This document shows, one piece after another, positions 1-9,266 of a stretch of DNA of 64,000 bases. Source of the DNA: Rhizobiaceae bacterium (lineage in GTDB: Bacteria; Pseudomonadota; Alphaproteobacteria; Rhizobiales; Rhizobiaceae); the NCBI GenBank assembly GCA_023953775.1, contig JAMLJD010000010.1:1-64000 (forward strand), read 5' to 3'. The translations under genes were made by a program, and so were the position numbers. The first letter of the stretch is position 1. Each line of letters begins with the position of its first letter. The notes beneath the pieces are model-generated. The model was not told where the DNA came from. It saw only the letters and a list, made by a program, of their open reading frames with translations, and ran no database searches.

Positions 1-1
1 G

Positions 2-916
2 TTCAGCGACGGCAAGCGCGTCGACATTGGCGCCGGCAACGAGCGCATGATCATCCCGGCGTCCGTCGACGATCTCGCCAAGGTGCTCTCGAAAGAGCCG
101 GATGCCACGATCGTCGCCGGTTCGACGGATGTCGGGCTGTGGGTCACCAAGTTCATGCGCGAGATCGCCCCGGTCGTGTTCATCGGCGGGCTCACCGAAT
201 TGCAGACGATCTCGAAGAAGGACGGCGTCATCACCATCGGCGCGGGCGTCAGCTACACCGATGCCGCGGCCGTGCTCGCGAAGCATATTCCCGCGCTCGG
301 GCCGCTGATCGACCGGATCGGCGGCGAGCAGGTGCGCAATATGGGCACAATAGGTGGCAACATCGCCAACGGCTCGCCCATCGGCGACACGCCGCCGCCG
401 CTGATCGCGCTGGGGGCGACGCTGACGCTGCGCAAGGGCAAGAAGACACGCACGCTGCCGCTTGAGGATTATTTCGTCGACTACGGCAAGCAGGACCGCA
501 AGCCCGGCGAATTCGTGGAGAGCGTATCCGTGCCGATACCCACCAGGCGGGCCCATTTCGCGGTCTACAAGATCACCAAGCGCCGCGACGAGGATATCAC
601 CGCGGCGCTCGGCGCTTTCCTCGTCGAGACAGGCAAGAACGGCACGGTCGCATCGGTTCGGATCGCCTATGGCGGCATGGCCGCGACGCCGAAGCGGGCA
701 CGCGCCGTGGAGAAGGCGCTGACCGGAAAGCCGTGGACGGCGGAGACCGTCGATGCCGCCCTGGCGAGGTATGACGACGACTACAGCCCGATCAGCGACA
801 TGCGGGCATCGGCGGAATACCGCATGCTTGCCGCGCGCAACCTGCTCAGGCGGTTCCATCTCGAGACCACCGGGACGGGCAAGCCGCTGACGGTGCGCCG
901 CCACGAGCCCGCGTGA
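2..916 (+). CDS. xdhA: Xanthine dehydrogenase small subunit XdhA, FAD-domain part (5' end outside window)
   Basis: This is the iron-sulfur/FAD subunit of xanthine dehydrogenase, which passes electrons from the molybdenum subunit to NAD+ in the cytoplasm. The frame is open to the left edge, so the start and the two [2Fe-2S] domains lie outside the window. The 304 visible residues hold the FAD-binding domain, with the motifs VAGSTDVGL and TIGGNIANGSP typical of molybdenum-hydroxylase flavoproteins, then the CO-dehydrogenase flavoprotein C-terminal domain. An ATG at 47 is in frame, but it falls inside the conserved domain and the residues before it (GKRVDIGAGNER) read on smoothly, so it is not the start. 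The stop is followed at once by a GGAGG site and xdhB 10 bases on, which indicates one operon. Confidence 0.93.
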   Translation, partial: FSDGKRVDIGAGNERMIIPASVDDLAKVLSKEPDATIVAGSTDVGLWVTKFMREIAPVVFIGGLTELQTISKKDGVITIGAGVSYTDAAAVLAKHIPALGPLIDRIGGEQVRNMGTIGGNIANGSPIGDTPPPLIALGATLTLRKGKKTRTLPLEDYFVDYGKQDRKPGEFVESVSVPIPTRRAHFAVYKITKRRDEDITAALGAFLVETGKNGTVASVRIAYGGMAATPKRARAVEKALTGKPWTAETVDAALARYDDDYSPISDMRASAEYRMLAARNLLRRFHLETTGTGKPLTVRRHEPA

Positions 917-926
917 GGAGGACGCC

Positions 927-3275
927 ATGAACAAGCACACCGGCCCGGATCTCGCCGCGGCCCATATCACGGGTGGCGTCGCCACGGACCAGCGTCACGA
1001 TTCCGCGCACAAGCACGTGACGGGCACCGCGATCTATATCGACGACATGCCGGAACCCGCCGGCACGCTGCACGGCTGTCTCGGCCTGTCGACGGTGGCC
1101 CACGGCATCATCCGCAAGATGGACCTCAGGGCCGTCCGCTCGGCTCCCGGCGTGGTCGACGTCATGACCGGCGACGACGTGCCGGGCGAGAACGACATCA
1201 GCCCGACCGGACGGCACGACGAGCCGGTGCTGACCACGAAAAAGGTCGAATTCTTCGGCCAGCCCGTGTTCGCCGTGATCGCGGAGACCCGCGAAGAGGC
1301 GCGCCGCGCCTGCAGGCTCGCGAAGATCACCTATGAGGAGCTTCCCTTCATCGTCGACGTGGCGGATGCGGATGCCGCCGAGCCGAAGATGGTGACGCCG
1401 CCGCTTACCCTGAAGCGGGGCGATGCCTCGGCCGCGATCAAGGCCGCGCCGCGCACCGTCAAGGGGACGATGCGCGTCGGCGGCCAGGACCATTTCTATC
1501 TCGAAGGACACATCGCGCTGGCGATACCCGGCGAGGACCAGGACGTCACGGTCTATTCCTCGACGCAGCATCCAAGCGAGGTCCAGCACATGGTCGCCCA
1601 TGCGCTCGGCGTGCCGTCCCATGCCGTCACGGTCGAGATCCGCCGCATGGGCGGCGGCTTCGGCGGCAAGGAAACCCAGTCGAACCAGTTCGCGGCGATC
1701 GCGGCGATCGCGGCGAAGCGGCTCGGCCGGGCTGTGAAGATCAGGCCCGACCGCGACGACGACATGTCGGCGACCGGCAAGCGGCACGATTTCCTGATCG
1801 AGTACGAGGCCGGCTTCGACGACGAGGGCACCATCCTCGGCGCCGACTTCACCTATGCCGCGCGCTGCGGCTTCTCCTCCGACCTCTCCGGCCCGGTCAC
1901 CGACCGCGCGCTGTTTCACTGCGACAACGCCTATTACTATCCGGCGGTGAAGGCGGTGTCGGCGCCGCTCTACACCAACACCGTGTCGAACACCGCGTTT
2001 CGCGGTTTCGGCGGCCCGCAGGGCATGGTCGGCGCGGAGCGCATCATCGACGAGGTGGCCTTCGCGCTCGGCAAGGACCCGCTGGAAATCCGCAAGCGCA
2101 ACTTCTACGGAACGAGCGACCGCAACGTCACGCCGTATCACCAGACGGTCGAGGACAACATCGTCCACCGCATCGTCGAGGAACTCGAGGAAAGCAGCGC
2201 CTATCGCCGCCGGCGGCGCGAAATCGCCGCCTTCAACGCCAATTCGCCGATCGTGAAGCGCGGGCTGGCGCTGACGCCGGTGAAGTTCGGCATCTCGTTC
2301 ACGGCGACCCATTTCAACCAGGCCGGCGCGCTGGTCCATGTCTACACCGACGGTTCGGTGCATCTGAACCATGGCGGCACCGAGATGGGGCAGGGGCTCT
2401 ACGTCAAGGTGGCGCAGGTCGTCGCGGAAGAGTTCCAGATCGACATCGACCAGGTGAAGATCACCGCGACGACGACCGGGAAGGTGCCGAACACCTCGGC
2501 GACGGCTGCCTCGTCGGGATCCGACCTCAACGGCATGGCGGCGCAGAACGCGGCGCGCCAGATCAAGGACAGGCTGATCGCCTTCGCGGCCGAGGCGCAT
2601 GGCGTGCCCCACGACCAGGTCGTGTTCCTGCCGAACCGCGTGCGCATCGGTAACCAGGAGATCCCGTTCACCGATCTCGTGCGGCAGGCCTACATGGCGC
2701 GCATCCAGCTTTCCGCCGCCGGCTTCTACAAGACGCCCAAGATCCACTGGGACCGCGACAGCGGGTCGGGCCATCCGTTCTATTACTTCGCCTATGGCGC
2801 ATCGTGCTCGGAGGTGTCGATCGACACGCTGACCGGCGAGTATGTGATCGAGCGGTCCGATATCCTGCACGAGACGGGGCGCTCGCTGAACCGCGCCATT
2901 GATCTCGGCCAGATCGAGGGCGGCTTCATCCAGGGCGTCGGCTGGCTGACGACCGAGGAGCTGGTCTGGGACGGCAAGGGCCGGCTCAGGACGCATGCGC
3001 CGTCGACCTACAAGATCCCGCTCGCATCCGACAGGCCGAAGGTCTTCAACGTCGCGCTGGCCGACTGGCCGGAAAATGTCGAGCCGACCATTCACCGGTC
3101 GAAAGCCGTCGGCGAGCCGCCCTTCATGCTCGGCATGTCGGTGCTGCATGCGCTGTCCGACGCGGTGGCGAGCGTGGCCGACCATCGCATCTGCCCGAGG
3201 CTCGATGCCCCGGCGACGCCCGAGCGGGTGCTGATGGCGGTCGAGCGGGTGACGCGGGAAGCCGCGTCGCTGTAG
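927..3275 (+). CDS. xdhB: Xanthine dehydrogenase molybdopterin-binding subunit XdhB
   Basis: This is the large catalytic subunit that oxidises hypoxanthine to xanthine and xanthine to urate at a molybdenum cofactor. Its 782 residues are the usual length for the split bacterial enzyme. Conserved sites are GGGFGGKE at residues 242-249, RGFGGPQG at 359-366 (the Arg that positions purine in xanthine dehydrogenases) and GEPP at 729-732 with the catalytic Glu730. A GGAGG ribosome site at 917-921 fixes the ATG at 927. It lies between xdhA and xdhC with gaps of about 10 bases on each side, so the three genes are almost certainly co-transcribed. The purine role is further supported by guaD and puuD downstream. 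Confidence 0.96.
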   Translation: MNKHTGPDLAAAHITGGVATDQRHDSAHKHVTGTAIYIDDMPEPAGTLHGCLGLSTVAHGIIRKMDLRAVRSAPGVVDVMTGDDVPGENDISPTGRHDEPVLTTKKVEFFGQPVFAVIAETREEARRACRLAKITYEELPFIVDVADADAAEPKMVTPPLTLKRGDASAAIKAAPRTVKGTMRVGGQDHFYLEGHIALAIPGEDQDVTVYSSTQHPSEVQHMVAHALGVPSHAVTVEIRRMGGGFGGKETQSNQFAAIAAIAAKRLGRAVKIRPDRDDDMSATGKRHDFLIEYEAGFDDEGTILGADFTYAARCGFSSDLSGPVTDRALFHCDNAYYYPAVKAVSAPLYTNTVSNTAFRGFGGPQGMVGAERIIDEVAFALGKDPLEIRKRNFYGTSDRNVTPYHQTVEDNIVHRIVEELEESSAYRRRRREIAAFNANSPIVKRGLALTPVKFGISFTATHFNQAGALVHVYTDGSVHLNHGGTEMGQGLYVKVAQVVAEEFQIDIDQVKITATTTGKVPNTSATAASSGSDLNGMAAQNAARQIKDRLIAFAAEAHGVPHDQVVFLPNRVRIGNQEIPFTDLVRQAYMARIQLSAAGFYKTPKIHWDRDSGSGHPFYYFAYGASCSEVSIDTLTGEYVIERSDILHETGRSLNRAIDLGQIEGGFIQGVGWLTTEELVWDGKGRLRTHAPSTYKIPLASDRPKVFNVALADWPENVEPTIHRSKAVGEPPFMLGMSVLHALSDAVASVADHRICPRLDAPATPERVLMAVERVTREAASL

Positions 3276-3284
3276 GCTGTCGCC

Positions 3285-4109
3285 ATGACGGGGTTCGCGG
3301 AAGAGCTTGAGGACTTTCTGGCAAGCGCACCCGCTGCCGCCCTGGTCGAGGTGACGTCGGCCAGGGGGTCGACGCCGCGCGAGCAAGGCGCATGGATGCT
3401 GGTGTCGCCAGCGGCGATCCACGGGACGATCGGCGGCGGGCAGCTCGAATTCCTGGCGATTGCCAGGGCACGCGAGCTGATCGCCGCGAACACCGCCTCG
3501 GGCGTGATGGACATCCCGCTCGGTCCGGAGATCGGCCAGTGCTGCGGCGGCCGCGTCGAACTCGGCATCTCGCTCGTCGACGCCGCCACGCGCGCCACGC
3601 TGCATGCGCGCGCCGCCGCCGAGGACGAGGCGTTGCCGCATGTCTATCTGTTCGGCGGCGGCCATGTCGGCCATGCGCTCGCCCGCGCCCTGGCGCTGCT
3701 GCCGGTTCGCCCGATCGTCGTGGAAACCCGGACCGAGGCGCTGGACGGGATGCCGGCCGGCGTAGAGGCGCGGCTGACGCCGGTTCCCGAAGAGAGCGTG
3801 CGCGGCGCTCCGGCGGGCTCGGCCTTCGTCGTGCTCACGCACGACCATGCGCTCGATTTCCTGATCGTCGCCGAAGCGCTGAAGCGCGGCGACGCGGCCT
3901 ATGTCGGCATGATCGGGTCGAAGACCAAGCGGGCGACGTTCAGGAGCTGGTACCTTCGCGAGGCCGCGGGGTCCGTGGAGGCCGAGGCACGGCTGGTCTC
4001 GCCGATCGGCGGAGAAACCGGCGACAAGCGGCCGGCGGTCATCGCCGCCCTTGCCGCGGCCGAAATCATGGCTGCTCTGGCGGCTCCACGGCACGGGACC
4101 GCTTCCTGA
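3285..4109 (+). CDS. xdhC: Xanthine dehydrogenase accessory protein XdhC
   Basis: XdhC-family proteins bind molybdenum cofactor, help its sulfuration and insert it into XdhB. The 274-residue protein shows the N-terminal XdhC_CoxI domain with GGGQLEFLAI and the Cys pair in IGQCCGGRVE, then a Rossmann-like domain with LFGGGHVGHALARAL (about residues 123-137) and YVGMIGSKTKR. The ending SPIGGETGDKRPAVIAALAAAE is characteristic. It begins 9 bases after the xdhB stop, in the order xdhABC known from many proteobacteria. Its 3' end overlaps the 3' end of the convergent small membrane protein gene at 4066-4332 by about 44 bases. Confidence 0.94.
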   Translation: MTGFAEELEDFLASAPAAALVEVTSARGSTPREQGAWMLVSPAAIHGTIGGGQLEFLAIARARELIAANTASGVMDIPLGPEIGQCCGGRVELGISLVDAATRATLHARAAAEDEALPHVYLFGGGHVGHALARALALLPVRPIVVETRTEALDGMPAGVEARLTPVPEESVRGAPAGSAFVVLTHDHALDFLIVAEALKRGDAAYVGMIGSKTKRATFRSWYLREAAGSVEAEARLVSPIGGETGDKRPAVIAALAAAEIMAALAAPRHGTAS

Positions 4110-4332
4110 GCCCGAGAACGAGAACCACCGCGAAGGCGATGGCGGCTCCCGGCAGGACGGAAGCGATGGCGATCGACGCCGCGCCCATCTCGCAGCCGCC
4201 CGAATCGCCCGGGGTTCCGCAGCGCGGGTCGAATGTGTGGGCGAGAACCAGCACGCCGACGAATGTCAGGATCGGAACAAGGATCGCGCCGCCGATGCCG
4301 GCGAGGATCGAGCGAAACAGCAGCCAACCCAT
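4066..4332 (-). CDS. Small two-helix membrane protein, unknown function
   Basis: This 88-residue protein has two hydrophobic stretches (about residues 4-32 and 51-74) joined by a loop with two Cys (DPRCGTPGDSGGCE), and a basic tail (LRKRSR), so it is probably a two-pass inner-membrane protein. An AGGAAAGG ribosome site precedes the ATG. It starts 14 bases after the stop of the LysR gene on the same strand, so the two are probably co-transcribed, and it overlaps the 3' end of xdhC on the other strand. I do not recognise a family. The paired Cys in the loop between helices could form a disulfide on the periplasmic side, which is inference. Confidence 0.7.
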   Translation of the reverse strand: MGWLLFRSILAGIGGAILVPILTFVGVLVLAHTFDPRCGTPGDSGGCEMGAASIAIASVLPGAAIAFAVVLVLGLRKRSRAVEPPEQP

Positions 4333-4346
4333 CCTGTCGACCTTTC

Positions 4347-5270
4347 CTATCGTATGGGGTTGAGGATCTCGCGGATCATCCGCTGGCAGCGCTCGGCCAT
4401 GAAGTCGAGTAGCAGGCGGACCTTCGGATCCTGGAAGTTCTTGTGCGGGTAGACCGCCGCGAACTTGACCGGCGCGGGCGGGTTCGCGGGCAGGATGACC
4501 TTGAGCCTTCCGTCGCGCAGAAACGGCTCGATGTCGAAGCGCGGCTTGTTGAGGATGCCCCGGCCGGCCAGCGCCCAGCCGGTGATGACGTCGCCATCGT
4601 CGGAATCGAACGGGCCGCGGACCTCGAACTTCTTCGGGCCTTCCGGGGTCTGCAACGTCCAGTGATATTCCCGCGAGCCGGGAAAGCGCAGCAGCAGGCA
4701 GTCGTGGCCCTTCTCGACAAGGTCTTCCGGCGACTGTGGTTCACCGCGCTTCTGGAGATAGGCGGGTGCTGCCGCCAGAACGCGCTCGCAGTCCATGATG
4801 CCGCGCATCCTCAGGCTCGAATCCTCGAGCAGTCCCAGCTTGAAGGCGACGTCGATGCCCTCCTTCATGATGTCGACCTCGTGGTCGGAGAGACGCAGGC
4901 GCACCTCGATGTCGGGGAATTTGTCGCGGAACTCCGGAATGCCGGACGCGATGAGACGGCGCCCCATGCCGAGCGGCGCCGTCACCCGGATCGTGCCGCG
5001 AGGCTGGCCCGACAATGCGCTGACGGCGGCCTCCGCCTCGTCGACCGCGTCGAGCACGCGCTTGGCGCCGCCATAGAAGGCGCGGCCCTGCTCCGTCGGC
5101 ATGAGCTGACGGGTCGTGCGATTGAACAGCCGGACGCCGAGATGCTTCTCCAGTTCCTTGATGCGGTTCGACGCCACGGCCGGCGATATGCGCATGTCGC
5201 GGCCGGCGGCCGACAAATTGCCGAGTTCGACGACCCGGACGAACACTGCGATATTGTCGAGATAGGCCAT
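4347..5270 (-). CDS. LysR-family transcriptional regulator
   Basis: A 307-residue LysR-type regulator. The N-terminal winged helix-turn-helix covers about residues 1-62 (FVRVVELGNLSAAGRDMRIS, then VASNRIKELEKHLGVRLFNR), followed by the linker helix and a periplasmic-binding-protein-like effector domain to about residue 300. It belongs to the AaeR/DsdC-like branch in which the second domain starts RGTIRVTAPLGMGRRLI. It is divergent from puuD, with 127 bases between the starts, the classic arrangement for a LysR protein controlling its neighbour, so it may control puuD-guaD. That target is inference from position. The shared gap is AT-rich (CATTATTTTCCAGTTTTTTT at about 5299-5318), but I could not define an operator. 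Confidence 0.92.
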   Translation of the reverse strand: MAYLDNIAVFVRVVELGNLSAAGRDMRISPAVASNRIKELEKHLGVRLFNRTTRQLMPTEQGRAFYGGAKRVLDAVDEAEAAVSALSGQPRGTIRVTAPLGMGRRLIASGIPEFRDKFPDIEVRLRLSDHEVDIMKEGIDVAFKLGLLEDSSLRMRGIMDCERVLAAAPAYLQKRGEPQSPEDLVEKGHDCLLLRFPGSREYHWTLQTPEGPKKFEVRGPFDSDDGDVITGWALAGRGILNKPRFDIEPFLRDGRLKVILPANPPAPVKFAAVYPHKNFQDPKVRLLLDFMAERCQRMIREILNPIR

Positions 5271-5397
5271 GGCTTGCTCACTGGCTGGCGAAGTGCGCCA
5301 TTATTTTCCAGTTTTTTTTGAAAGTCATCGGACATCTCGCCACTTCCACGACGAAGACGAAGCCGTAAAGTCGGGCGCATAAGGTGAGGAACGCCGC

Positions 5398-6621
5398 ATG
5401 AACGAATTCGCAATCGCCTGGGACTGGCTCGCATTCGCCGCACGCTGGCTGCATGTGATCACCGCCATCGCGTGGATCGGCTCCTCGTTCTACTTCATCG
5501 CGCTGGACCTCGGGTTGCGGCAGCGTCCGGACCTGCCGGAAGGCGCCTATGGCGAGGAATGGCAGGTGCATGGCGGCGGCTTCTACCATATCCAGAAATA
5601 TCTCGTCGCTCCGGCGCAGATGCCGGAGCACCTGACCTGGTTCAAGTGGGAATCCTATGCGACCTGGATGTCGGGCTTCGCGCTCCTGGCGATCGTCTAT
5701 TACACCGGCGCGGAACTCTACCTGATCGACCGCAACGTGCTCGACATCCCGGTGTGGGCGGCAATCGCCCTGTCGGCCGGCTCGCTGGTCGTCGGGTGGA
5801 TCGCCTACGACCTGATCTGCCGCTCGCCGCTGGGCCAGAACGACACCACGCTGATGCTGCTACTCTACGTGGTTCTCGTGGTGGTCGCCTGGGGCTACAC
5901 GCAGCTCTTCACCGGCCGCGCGGCGTTCCTGCATATCGGCGCGTTCACCGCCACGATCATGTCGTGCAACGTCTTCCTGGTGATCATCCCGAACCAGAAG
6001 ATCGTGGTGGCGGACCTCGTCGCGGGCCGTAAGCCCGACCCGAAATACGGCCGCATCGCAAAGACCCGCTCGCTGCACAACAACTACCTGACGCTGCCGG
6101 TCATCTTCCTGATGCTGTCCAACCATTATCCGCTGGCGTTCGGCACCGAATTCAACTGGGTGATCGCGTCGCTGATCTTCCTGATCGGCGTGCTGATCCG
6201 GCACTATTTCAACACGGTGCACGCACGGAAGGGCAACCCGCACTGGACCTGGGGCGCGGCCGCGGTGATCTTCATCATCATCATGTGGCTGTCGACCGTT
6301 CCGGCCGCCCTGACCGGTGAGGAGAAGGTTTCCGCAACCGCCGAGCGGTTCATGGCCTCGTCGCATTTTCCCGCCGTGACCGACACGGTGATGGGCCGTT
6401 GCGCGATGTGCCACGCCGCCGAGCCCGGCTGGGAAGGGTTGCACCGGGCGCCGAAAGGCGTCGCCTTCGAGACCGAGGGCCAGATTGCCGAACATGCGCG
6501 CGAGATCTATCTCCAGGCCGGTCGCAGCCACGCCATGCCGCCGGGCAACGTTTCCGGCATCACGCAGGAGGAGCGGGCATTGCTGGTGGCGTGGTTCGAA
6601 GAGATAAGTCGCGGCGAATGA
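5398..6621 (+). CDS. puuD: Urate hydroxylase PuuD (membrane urate oxidase with cytochrome c tail)
   Basis: Membrane-bound urate oxidase that turns urate into 5-hydroxyisourate and passes electrons to the respiratory chain. The 407-residue protein has about eight membrane helices in residues 1-305 (for example AARWLHVITAIAWIGSSFYF near the start) and a C-terminal periplasmic cytochrome c domain with the haem motif CAMCH at residues 335-339 and a candidate distal Met ligand in HAMPPGN. It differs from soluble uricase and HpxO, and it shares only a name with the gamma-glutamyl-GABA hydrolase PuuD. It follows xdhABC in function, and its stop overlaps the guaD start (ATGA at 6618-6621), so the two are translationally coupled. 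Later steps (HIU hydrolase, OHCU decarboxylase, allantoicase) are not in the window. Confidence 0.95.
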   Translation: MNEFAIAWDWLAFAARWLHVITAIAWIGSSFYFIALDLGLRQRPDLPEGAYGEEWQVHGGGFYHIQKYLVAPAQMPEHLTWFKWESYATWMSGFALLAIVYYTGAELYLIDRNVLDIPVWAAIALSAGSLVVGWIAYDLICRSPLGQNDTTLMLLLYVVLVVVAWGYTQLFTGRAAFLHIGAFTATIMSCNVFLVIIPNQKIVVADLVAGRKPDPKYGRIAKTRSLHNNYLTLPVIFLMLSNHYPLAFGTEFNWVIASLIFLIGVLIRHYFNTVHARKGNPHWTWGAAAVIFIIIMWLSTVPAALTGEEKVSATAERFMASSHFPAVTDTVMGRCAMCHAAEPGWEGLHRAPKGVAFETEGQIAEHAREIYLQAGRSHAMPPGNVSGITQEERALLVAWFEEISRGE

Positions 6622-7934
6622 GCACCCTCCTGATCCGCGCCCGGCTGCTGTCGTTTCTCCGCGAACCGGAAAGCAGGGACGACAGTTCGTCCTACCGCTA
6701 CGAGGAGGATGGCGGCCTGTTCGTGCGTGAGGGCCGCATCGCGGATGCTGGCGACTACGCCGAGGTCGCCGCGCGTGCCGGCGACGGCGTCGAGACGGTC
6801 GACCACCGCCCGCATCTCGTGGTGCCCGGCTTCATCGACGCGCATGCGCATTTTCCACAGATGCAGGTGATCGCCAGCTACGGCGCCGAGCTGCTCGACT
6901 GGCTGAACACCTACACCTTTCCCGAAGAGACGAAGTTCCGCGACACGCAGCACGGCCGGCGGATCGCGCGCCTGTTCCTGGACGAGTTGATCCGCCACGG
7001 CACGACGACGGTCGCCGCCTATTGTTCCGTCCATCGCGAGAGCGCGGACGCGTTCTTCGCCGAGGCGCTGTCGCGCGGCATGTGCGTCGTCGGCGGCAAG
7101 GTGATGATGGACCGCAATGCGCCCGAGGGCCTCACCGACACGCCGCAGTCCGGCTACGACGACACCAAGGCGCTGATCGCCGAATGGCACGGCAGGGGCC
7201 GGCTTCACTACGCGGTGACGCCGCGCTTCGCGATCACCTCGACGCCGGAGCAGATGGAGATGGCCGGTGCGCTGATGCGCGAGCATCCCGACCTGCACAT
7301 GCAGACGCATCTGTCGGAAAACCATGCCGAGATCGCCTTCACCCGGGAGCTCTATCCCTGGTCGAAGGACTACACCGACATCTACGCCCATTACGGGCTG
7401 ACCGGCCCGAAGGCGCTGTTCGGCCATTGCATCCATCTTTCGGAGCGGGAGGCCGACGCACTGTCCGACAGCGGCTCGGTGGCGGTGTTCTGCCCGACCT
7501 CCAACTTCTTCCTCGGCTCCGGCCTGTTCGACTATCAGCGCTATCGCAAGCGCGACAAGCCGGTGAGGATCGCGGCCGCCACCGATGTCGGCGGCGGCAC
7601 CAGCTATTCGATGCTGCGGACCATGGATGAGGGCTACAAGGTGATCGCGCTCAACGGCGAGAAGCTCAACCCGCTCGCCTCGTTCTGGCAGATCACGCTC
7701 GGCAATGCCGAGGCGCTGTCGCTGGCCGGCCGGATCGGGTCTCTGGAAGCGGGGAAGGACGCCGATTTCGTCGTGCTCGACGCGCGTGCGACGCCAGCCA
7801 TGGCGCTTCGAATGGAAACCGTCTCAAGCCTTGCCGAGGAACTCTTCCTGCTCCAGACGCTGGGCGACGACCGTGCGATCGCCGAGACCTATGTCGCCGG
7901 CCGTCCGGTGAAATCCGCGCTGCGGACGGCCTGA
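6618..7934 (+). CDS. guaD: Guanine deaminase
   Basis: Zinc amidohydrolase that deaminates guanine to xanthine, feeding xanthine dehydrogenase. The 438-residue protein shows the metal-binding HAHFPQMQ after FIDAHAH (about residues 72-80), MQTHLSENHAEI, FGHCIHLSERE and ATDVGGGTSYSM, the standard order of zinc ligands in the guanine deaminase branch. The frame is open further upstream, but the ATG at 6618 overlaps the puuD stop in an ATGA coupling and starts exactly at the conserved N-terminus, so it is the start. Its place after puuD completes a guanine-xanthine-urate-hydroxyisourate route. Confidence 0.95.
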   Translation: MSTLLIRARLLSFLREPESRDDSSSYRYEEDGGLFVREGRIADAGDYAEVAARAGDGVETVDHRPHLVVPGFIDAHAHFPQMQVIASYGAELLDWLNTYTFPEETKFRDTQHGRRIARLFLDELIRHGTTTVAAYCSVHRESADAFFAEALSRGMCVVGGKVMMDRNAPEGLTDTPQSGYDDTKALIAEWHGRGRLHYAVTPRFAITSTPEQMEMAGALMREHPDLHMQTHLSENHAEIAFTRELYPWSKDYTDIYAHYGLTGPKALFGHCIHLSEREADALSDSGSVAVFCPTSNFFLGSGLFDYQRYRKRDKPVRIAAATDVGGGTSYSMLRTMDEGYKVIALNGEKLNPLASFWQITLGNAEALSLAGRIGSLEAGKDADFVVLDARATPAMALRMETVSSLAEELFLLQTLGDDRAIAETYVAGRPVKSALRTA

Positions 7935-8006
7935 CCGTATCCACCGGCCCGCGCCAAGCAGGCATGACGGATTGCCTCGCAACCCGCCGCGTGAGATAGC
8001 CGGTCC

Positions 8007-9266
8007 ATGGATGACAAGGCGTTCTTCATTGCCCTTTACGACGCCGCGGTGAAGGCCGCGGACCCGGCGCTGACGATCCGCGCCTTCCTGCCGGAACCGC
8101 CGAAGGGGCGAACTGTCGTCATCGGCGCCGGCAAGGGATCGGCGCAGATGGCGCAGGCCTTCGAACGGGCCTGGGACGGGCCGCTGGAAGGCGTGGTGGT
8201 GACGCGCTACGGCTATGCCGCACCATGCGAACGCATCACGGTGCTGGAATCGGCGCATCCCGTCCCCGACGAGGCAGGGCTCGCCGCATCGAAACGGCTG
8301 TTCGAAGCCGTGTCGGGCCTCACGCAGGACGACCTCGTCGTCGCGCTGATCTCGGGCGGGGGATCGGCGCTGCTTCCCTCGCCGCCGGACGGCATGACGC
8401 TGGACGACGAGATCGCGGTGAACCGCGCGTTGCTCGCCTCCGGCGCGCCGATCTCGGCGATGAACACGGTGCGCAAGCATTTGTCGACCATCAAGGGCGG
8501 CCGGCTCGCGGCGGCGGCGCGCCCGGCCCGGGTGGTGACGCTCGTGGTCTCCGACATCCCCGGCGACAACCCGGCCTTCGTCGCGTCGGGGCCGACGGTG
8601 CCGGACGCGGCGACCCGGCAGGACGCGCTACGCATCGCCGAAACGTGGAAGCTCGACCTGCCCGATGCGGCGCGGCGCCATCTCAACAGCGATGCCGCCG
8701 ATGCCCCGATGCCGGACGATCCGGCATTCGCCGGTGACAGCGTCCATGTCATCGCATCGGCTGCGGTGTCGCTGGAGGCGGCGGCGGAGGAAGCGCGGCG
8801 CCGGGGCATCGAGGCAGTCATCCTGTCGGATGCGATCGAGGGCGAGGCGCGAGAAGTCGCGGGCGTCCATGCCGCGATCGCGCGGGAGGTGGCGGCCAAA
8901 AACCGTCCATTCTCGAAGCCCGTCGCGATCCTGTCGGGCGGCGAGACGACCGTCACGCTGCGCGGCAAGGGCGGCAAGGGCGGACGGAACTCCGAGTTCC
9001 TGCTGGCGCTGGCGCTGGGCGTTGACGGCATCGAGGGCATCAGCGCCTTCGCAGCCGATACCGACGGCATCGACGGATCCGAAGACAATGCCGGCGCCTT
9101 CGCCGATCATTCGACCGCTGCCAGGATGCGCGCCGCCGGTCTGGATCCGCGCGCCATGCTCGACTGCAACGACGCTTGGACCGCCTTTCACGCGCTCGGC
9201 GACCTCTTTGTGCCGGGCCCGAGCGGGACCAATGTCAACGACCTGCGCGTCGTCCTCGTCCGCTAG
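8007..9266 (+). CDS. Glycerate 2-kinase, MOFRL type
   Basis: A 419-residue enzyme of the glycerate kinase II (DUF4147/MOFRL) family, which phosphorylates D-glycerate to 2-phosphoglycerate. Visible motifs are [13 protein letters not shown] near residue 38, [13 protein letters not shown] around 114-126, [24 protein letters not shown], and the MOFRL domain with [21 protein letters not shown] and ADTDGIDG. It sits 72 bases after guaD on the same strand. Purine and allantoin breakdown releases glyoxylate, which many bacteria turn into glycerate through tartronate semialdehyde, so the gene fits the purine cluster; that link is inference. GckA or TtuD would both be plausible names. Confidence 0.92.
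   Translation: MDDKAFFIALYDAAVKAADPALTIRAFLPEPPKGRTVVIGAGKGSAQMAQAFERAWDGPLEGVVVTRYGYAAPCERITVLESAHPVPDEAGLAASKRLFEAVSGLTQDDLVVALISGGGSALLPSPPDGMTLDDEIAVNRALLASGAPISAMNTVRKHLSTIKGGRLAAAARPARVVTLVVSDIPGDNPAFVASGPTVPDAATRQDALRIAETWKLDLPDAARRHLNSDAADAPMPDDPAFAGDSVHVIASAAVSLEAAAEEARRRGIEAVILSDAIEGEAREVAGVHAAIAREVAAKNRPFSKPVAILSGGETTVTLRGKGGKGGRNSEFLLALALGVDGIEGISAFAADTDGIDGSEDNAGAFADHSTAARMRAAGLDPRAMLDCNDAWTAFHALGDLFVPGPSGTNVNDLRVVLVR

Noticed and set aside
846-4094. Long open frame of 1082 codons on the minus strand across xdhB and xdhC
   Set aside because: It is a GC-driven shadow: its product is Arg/Asp/His-rich without domains, while the plus strand encodes clear XdhB and XdhC motifs.
6399-6617. 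N-terminal extension of guanine deaminase upstream of 6618
   Set aside because: It would overlap the cytochrome c part of puuD and adds Arg-rich sequence without homology; the ATGA overlap at 6618 explains the start.
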